Assembly: GCA_004375965.1 (NCBI GenBank)
Contig: SOIS01000018.1
Coordinates: 1-41,875 of the forward strand
Source: Candidatus Cloacimonadota bacterium
GTDB lineage: Bacteria; Hydrothermota; E44-bin80
DNA: 41,875 nt
Direction of reading: 5' to 3'
This document shows positions 40,587-41,875 of this stretch, in pieces (position 1 is the stretch's first letter; each line of letters opens with the position of its first letter). A program made the position numbers and the translations under genes. Under the pieces are notes generated by a model. That model searched no databases, was not told where the DNA came from, and saw nothing but the letters and a program-made list of their open reading frames with translations.

Positions 40587-41186
40587 ATGTTACGAGATTA
40601 TCCAAAAGAAGTTATCTTAAAAAGTGGAGAAAAAGTCATTCTCCGTCCTATGGTCGAGGAAGATAAGCAGAAACTGCTTGAATTCTTCTTAAGACTCCCT
40701 GAAGAGGATAGGTTATTCTTAAAAGATGATGTCACAGACCCCAAAGTTATTGAATCATGGGTTAAAAATCTGAATTACGACCATGTGATTCCAATATTAG
40801 CGGAGATAGATGACAGGATTATAGGTGATGCCACATTACATCGAAGAACGACTGACCGACCACCAAAGATAGGAGAGATTCGTATTGTGACGGATAAAGA
40901 CTTTCGCCGCCGTGGATTAGGAACTTTGCTAGCTAAGGAGATCTATTATTTGGCACTCAGTTTAAAATTTAACAAACTTGTTGCAGAGGTAGTTGAAGAC
41001 CAACATACAGTGCTAAAAACATGTGAATCTCTTGGCTTTCGGCAAGAAACAATTTTAAAAAACAGAGCAATTGATATTCATGGTAAAAAACATAATCTTG
41101 TAGTTATGACCGAAGATGTTGATGCTTTATGGAAAGCGATTGAGGATCTCATACACAAGGACGTTTCACATTATTCAAGAGAATAA
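40587..41186 (+). CDS. GNAT-family N-acetyltransferase
   Basis: GNAT enzymes transfer the acetyl group of acetyl-CoA to amines. The 199-aa protein has an N-terminal VILRPMVEEDKQKLLEFFLRL, typical of the first strand and helices. The acetyl-CoA-binding motif A, IRIVTDKDFRRRGLGTLLAKEIYYLAL, is at about 95-120 (RxxGxG/A pattern), and motif B (TCESLGFRQET) lies near 150. The substrate cannot be predicted. An AGGAGG ribosome-binding site lies 11 nt upstream, a bit far. The gene is flanked by two copies of the comM 3' segment, suggesting that it arrived or was reshuffled together with that duplication. Confidence 0.82.
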   Translation: MLRDYPKEVILKSGEKVILRPMVEEDKQKLLEFFLRLPEEDRLFLKDDVTDPKVIESWVKNLNYDHVIPILAEIDDRIIGDATLHRRTTDRPPKIGEIRIVTDKDFRRRGLGTLLAKEIYYLALSLKFNKLVAEVVEDQHTVLKTCESLGFRQETILKNRAIDIHGKKHNLVVMTEDVDALWKAIEDLIHKDVSHYSRE

Positions 41187-41229
41187 GTACTTATTCCACT
41201 TGTGGGCAAAAACCTTGGATCAGTCCCCA

Positions 41230-41281
41230 TTAGAAATATGAGATTTCTAACCACGATATGATTTGGAAATATCATACGTGG
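41230..41281 (+). terminator. two adjacent hairpins after the acetyltransferase gene
   Basis: TTAGAAAT/ATTTCTAA (41230-41250) is followed directly by CCACG...CGTGG (41251-41281) with an internal ATGAT/ATCAT stem. There is no good T-run, so termination is only possible. The rest of the 41187-41379 gap contains direct repeat B. Confidence 0.4.
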
Positions 41282-41286
41282 CACGC

Positions 41287-41374
41287 GGGGTAAACTTTGA
41301 TAATTTGATATTGTGAGTTTTTTTTCTACTTTTTCCTTGTAAGGTTCCTAATTCTCAATTTCTAATTCCTAATT
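41287..41374 (+). repeat. direct repeat B plus heptamer satellite
   Basis: This is the counterpart of 40095-40168. It ends in AATT at 41350, 41357, 41364 and 41371, an exact 7-bp period of the AATTAGA type (minus strand). Confidence 0.7.
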
Positions 41375-41379
41375 ATCCT

Positions 41380-41875
41380 TTACGCATGTAGCCAGAATTT
41401 TCTATCGAGGCTTCTGTACTGTATTGCCTCTGATATATGCTCAGGTCTTATATTCTCAACATTGTCAATGTCTGCTATAGTTCTTGCAACCTTCAGTATC
41501 CTGTCATAAGCCCGTGCAGATAATCCGAATTTCTCAACTGCAAGAAGGAGTAGATTTTTAGATTCAGAATCGAGGGAACAGAATTTTCTCACATCCTTTG
41601 GTCCAAGGTGTGCATTACAGTAAATATCTTCTCTATCCTTATATCGCTCTATCTGTTTTTTTCGCGCTCTGTTGACTCTTTCTCGTATAGTTGCTGAGTT
41701 CTCTCCAGTTGGCTTTTCTCCGAGTTCATCAGAGGTGAGTCGAGGCACCTCTATATGTATGTCAATCCTATCGAGTAAAGGACCTGAAATCCTGGACATA
41801 TATCTCTCTATCATACCGGGTGTGCAGGTACATTCATGGAATGGGTCTCCAAACCATCCACAGGGGCATGGGTTC
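41380..41875 (-). CDS. comM: ComM/YifB Mg-chelatase-like AAA+ protein, 3' part only
   Basis: ComM is a hexameric helicase that promotes branch migration during natural transformation; YifB homologues without proven competence roles are widespread. The frame runs to the window edge, beyond the ORF-track start at 41814. The visible 165 residues contain the NPCPCGWFGDPFHECTCTPG cysteine cluster, the RISGPLLDRIDIHIEV sensor region, and the C-terminal Mg_chelatase_C domain (SARAYDRILKVARTIADIDNVENIRPEHISEAIQYR). The N-terminal domain and the Walker motifs lie outside the window. A truncated, inactivated copy of this region lies at 40176-40262. Confidence 0.93.
   Translation of the reverse strand, partial: NPCPCGWFGDPFHECTCTPGMIERYMSRISGPLLDRIDIHIEVPRLTSDELGEKPTGENSATIRERVNRARKKQIERYKDREDIYCNAHLGPKDVRKFCSLDSESKNLLLLAVEKFGLSARAYDRILKVARTIADIDNVENIRPEHISEAIQYRSLDRKFWLHA

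Overview
The window is about 42 kb of AT-rich DNA from a diderm (Gram-negative-type) bacterium. Envelope genes support this: lptF/lptG, a PilQ secretin, a SprA-type giant outer-membrane protein, several lipoproteins and an Slt-type lytic transglycosylase. The combination of SprA, a low-GC genome, short overlapping operons and intergenic regions packed with small repeats suggests an uncultured lineage near the FCB group, for example a WOR-3-like candidate phylum. That placement is inference: there is no rRNA here. No tRNA, rRNA, CRISPR array, prophage or intact transposase was seen.

Layout. 1-3348 (+): the 3' part of ybeY, two tandem CNNM/CBS membrane proteins and a small membrane protein. 3349-3809: a gene-poor stretch ending in a consensus sigma-70 promoter and a 10-bp-phased TAATTA array. 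3810-8450 (+): a small helix-turn-helix gene followed by pilM-N-O-P-Q, the type IV pilus assembly operon, closed by a bidirectional terminator. 8520-12163 (-): purL (fused to PurS-like domains) and purQ. 12277-19085 (-): a small barrel-like protein, a 57-aa membrane protein missing from the ORF track, and sprA. 19325-25434 (+): lptF, lptG, dusB, an M23 peptidase lipoprotein and a radical SAM protein. 25567-29566 (-): a D-2-hydroxyacid dehydrogenase, a YfiM-like protein, rarA and an M24-fold protein. 29862-32195 (-): an Slt lipoprotein. 32599-38494 (-): an operon of a large cyclase-like protein, valS and a lysine-rich protein. 38595-39533 (+): a divergent orphan DNA methyltransferase. 39534-41875: a decaying region with a broken steroid 5-alpha-reductase-like gene, a comM remnant, a GNAT acetyltransferase and the 3' part of comM.

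Functional themes. Most genes are housekeeping or envelope biogenesis: LPS export (LptFG), peptidoglycan remodelling (M23, Slt), type IV pilus (PilMNOPQ) and SprA. The less ordinary content is (i) a large protein with a class III cyclase-like domain whose transition-state residues look replaced, divergent from a solitary DNA methyltransferase, with promoters placed so that the transcripts would be leaderless or nearly so; (ii) a helix-phased operator-like array in front of the HTH-pilus operon; (iii) a hairpin that joins the stop codon of the M23 gene to the ribosome-binding site of the radical SAM gene; and (iv) several families of intergenic repeats, including exact 7-bp-period degenerate satellites and a tandem array of mini-hairpins with covarying stems. 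Starts were re-chosen for ten genes where the ORF track start is unlikely (pilQ, purQ, purL, lptF, M23, radical SAM, slt, cyclase-like, methyltransferase, and the partial comM).
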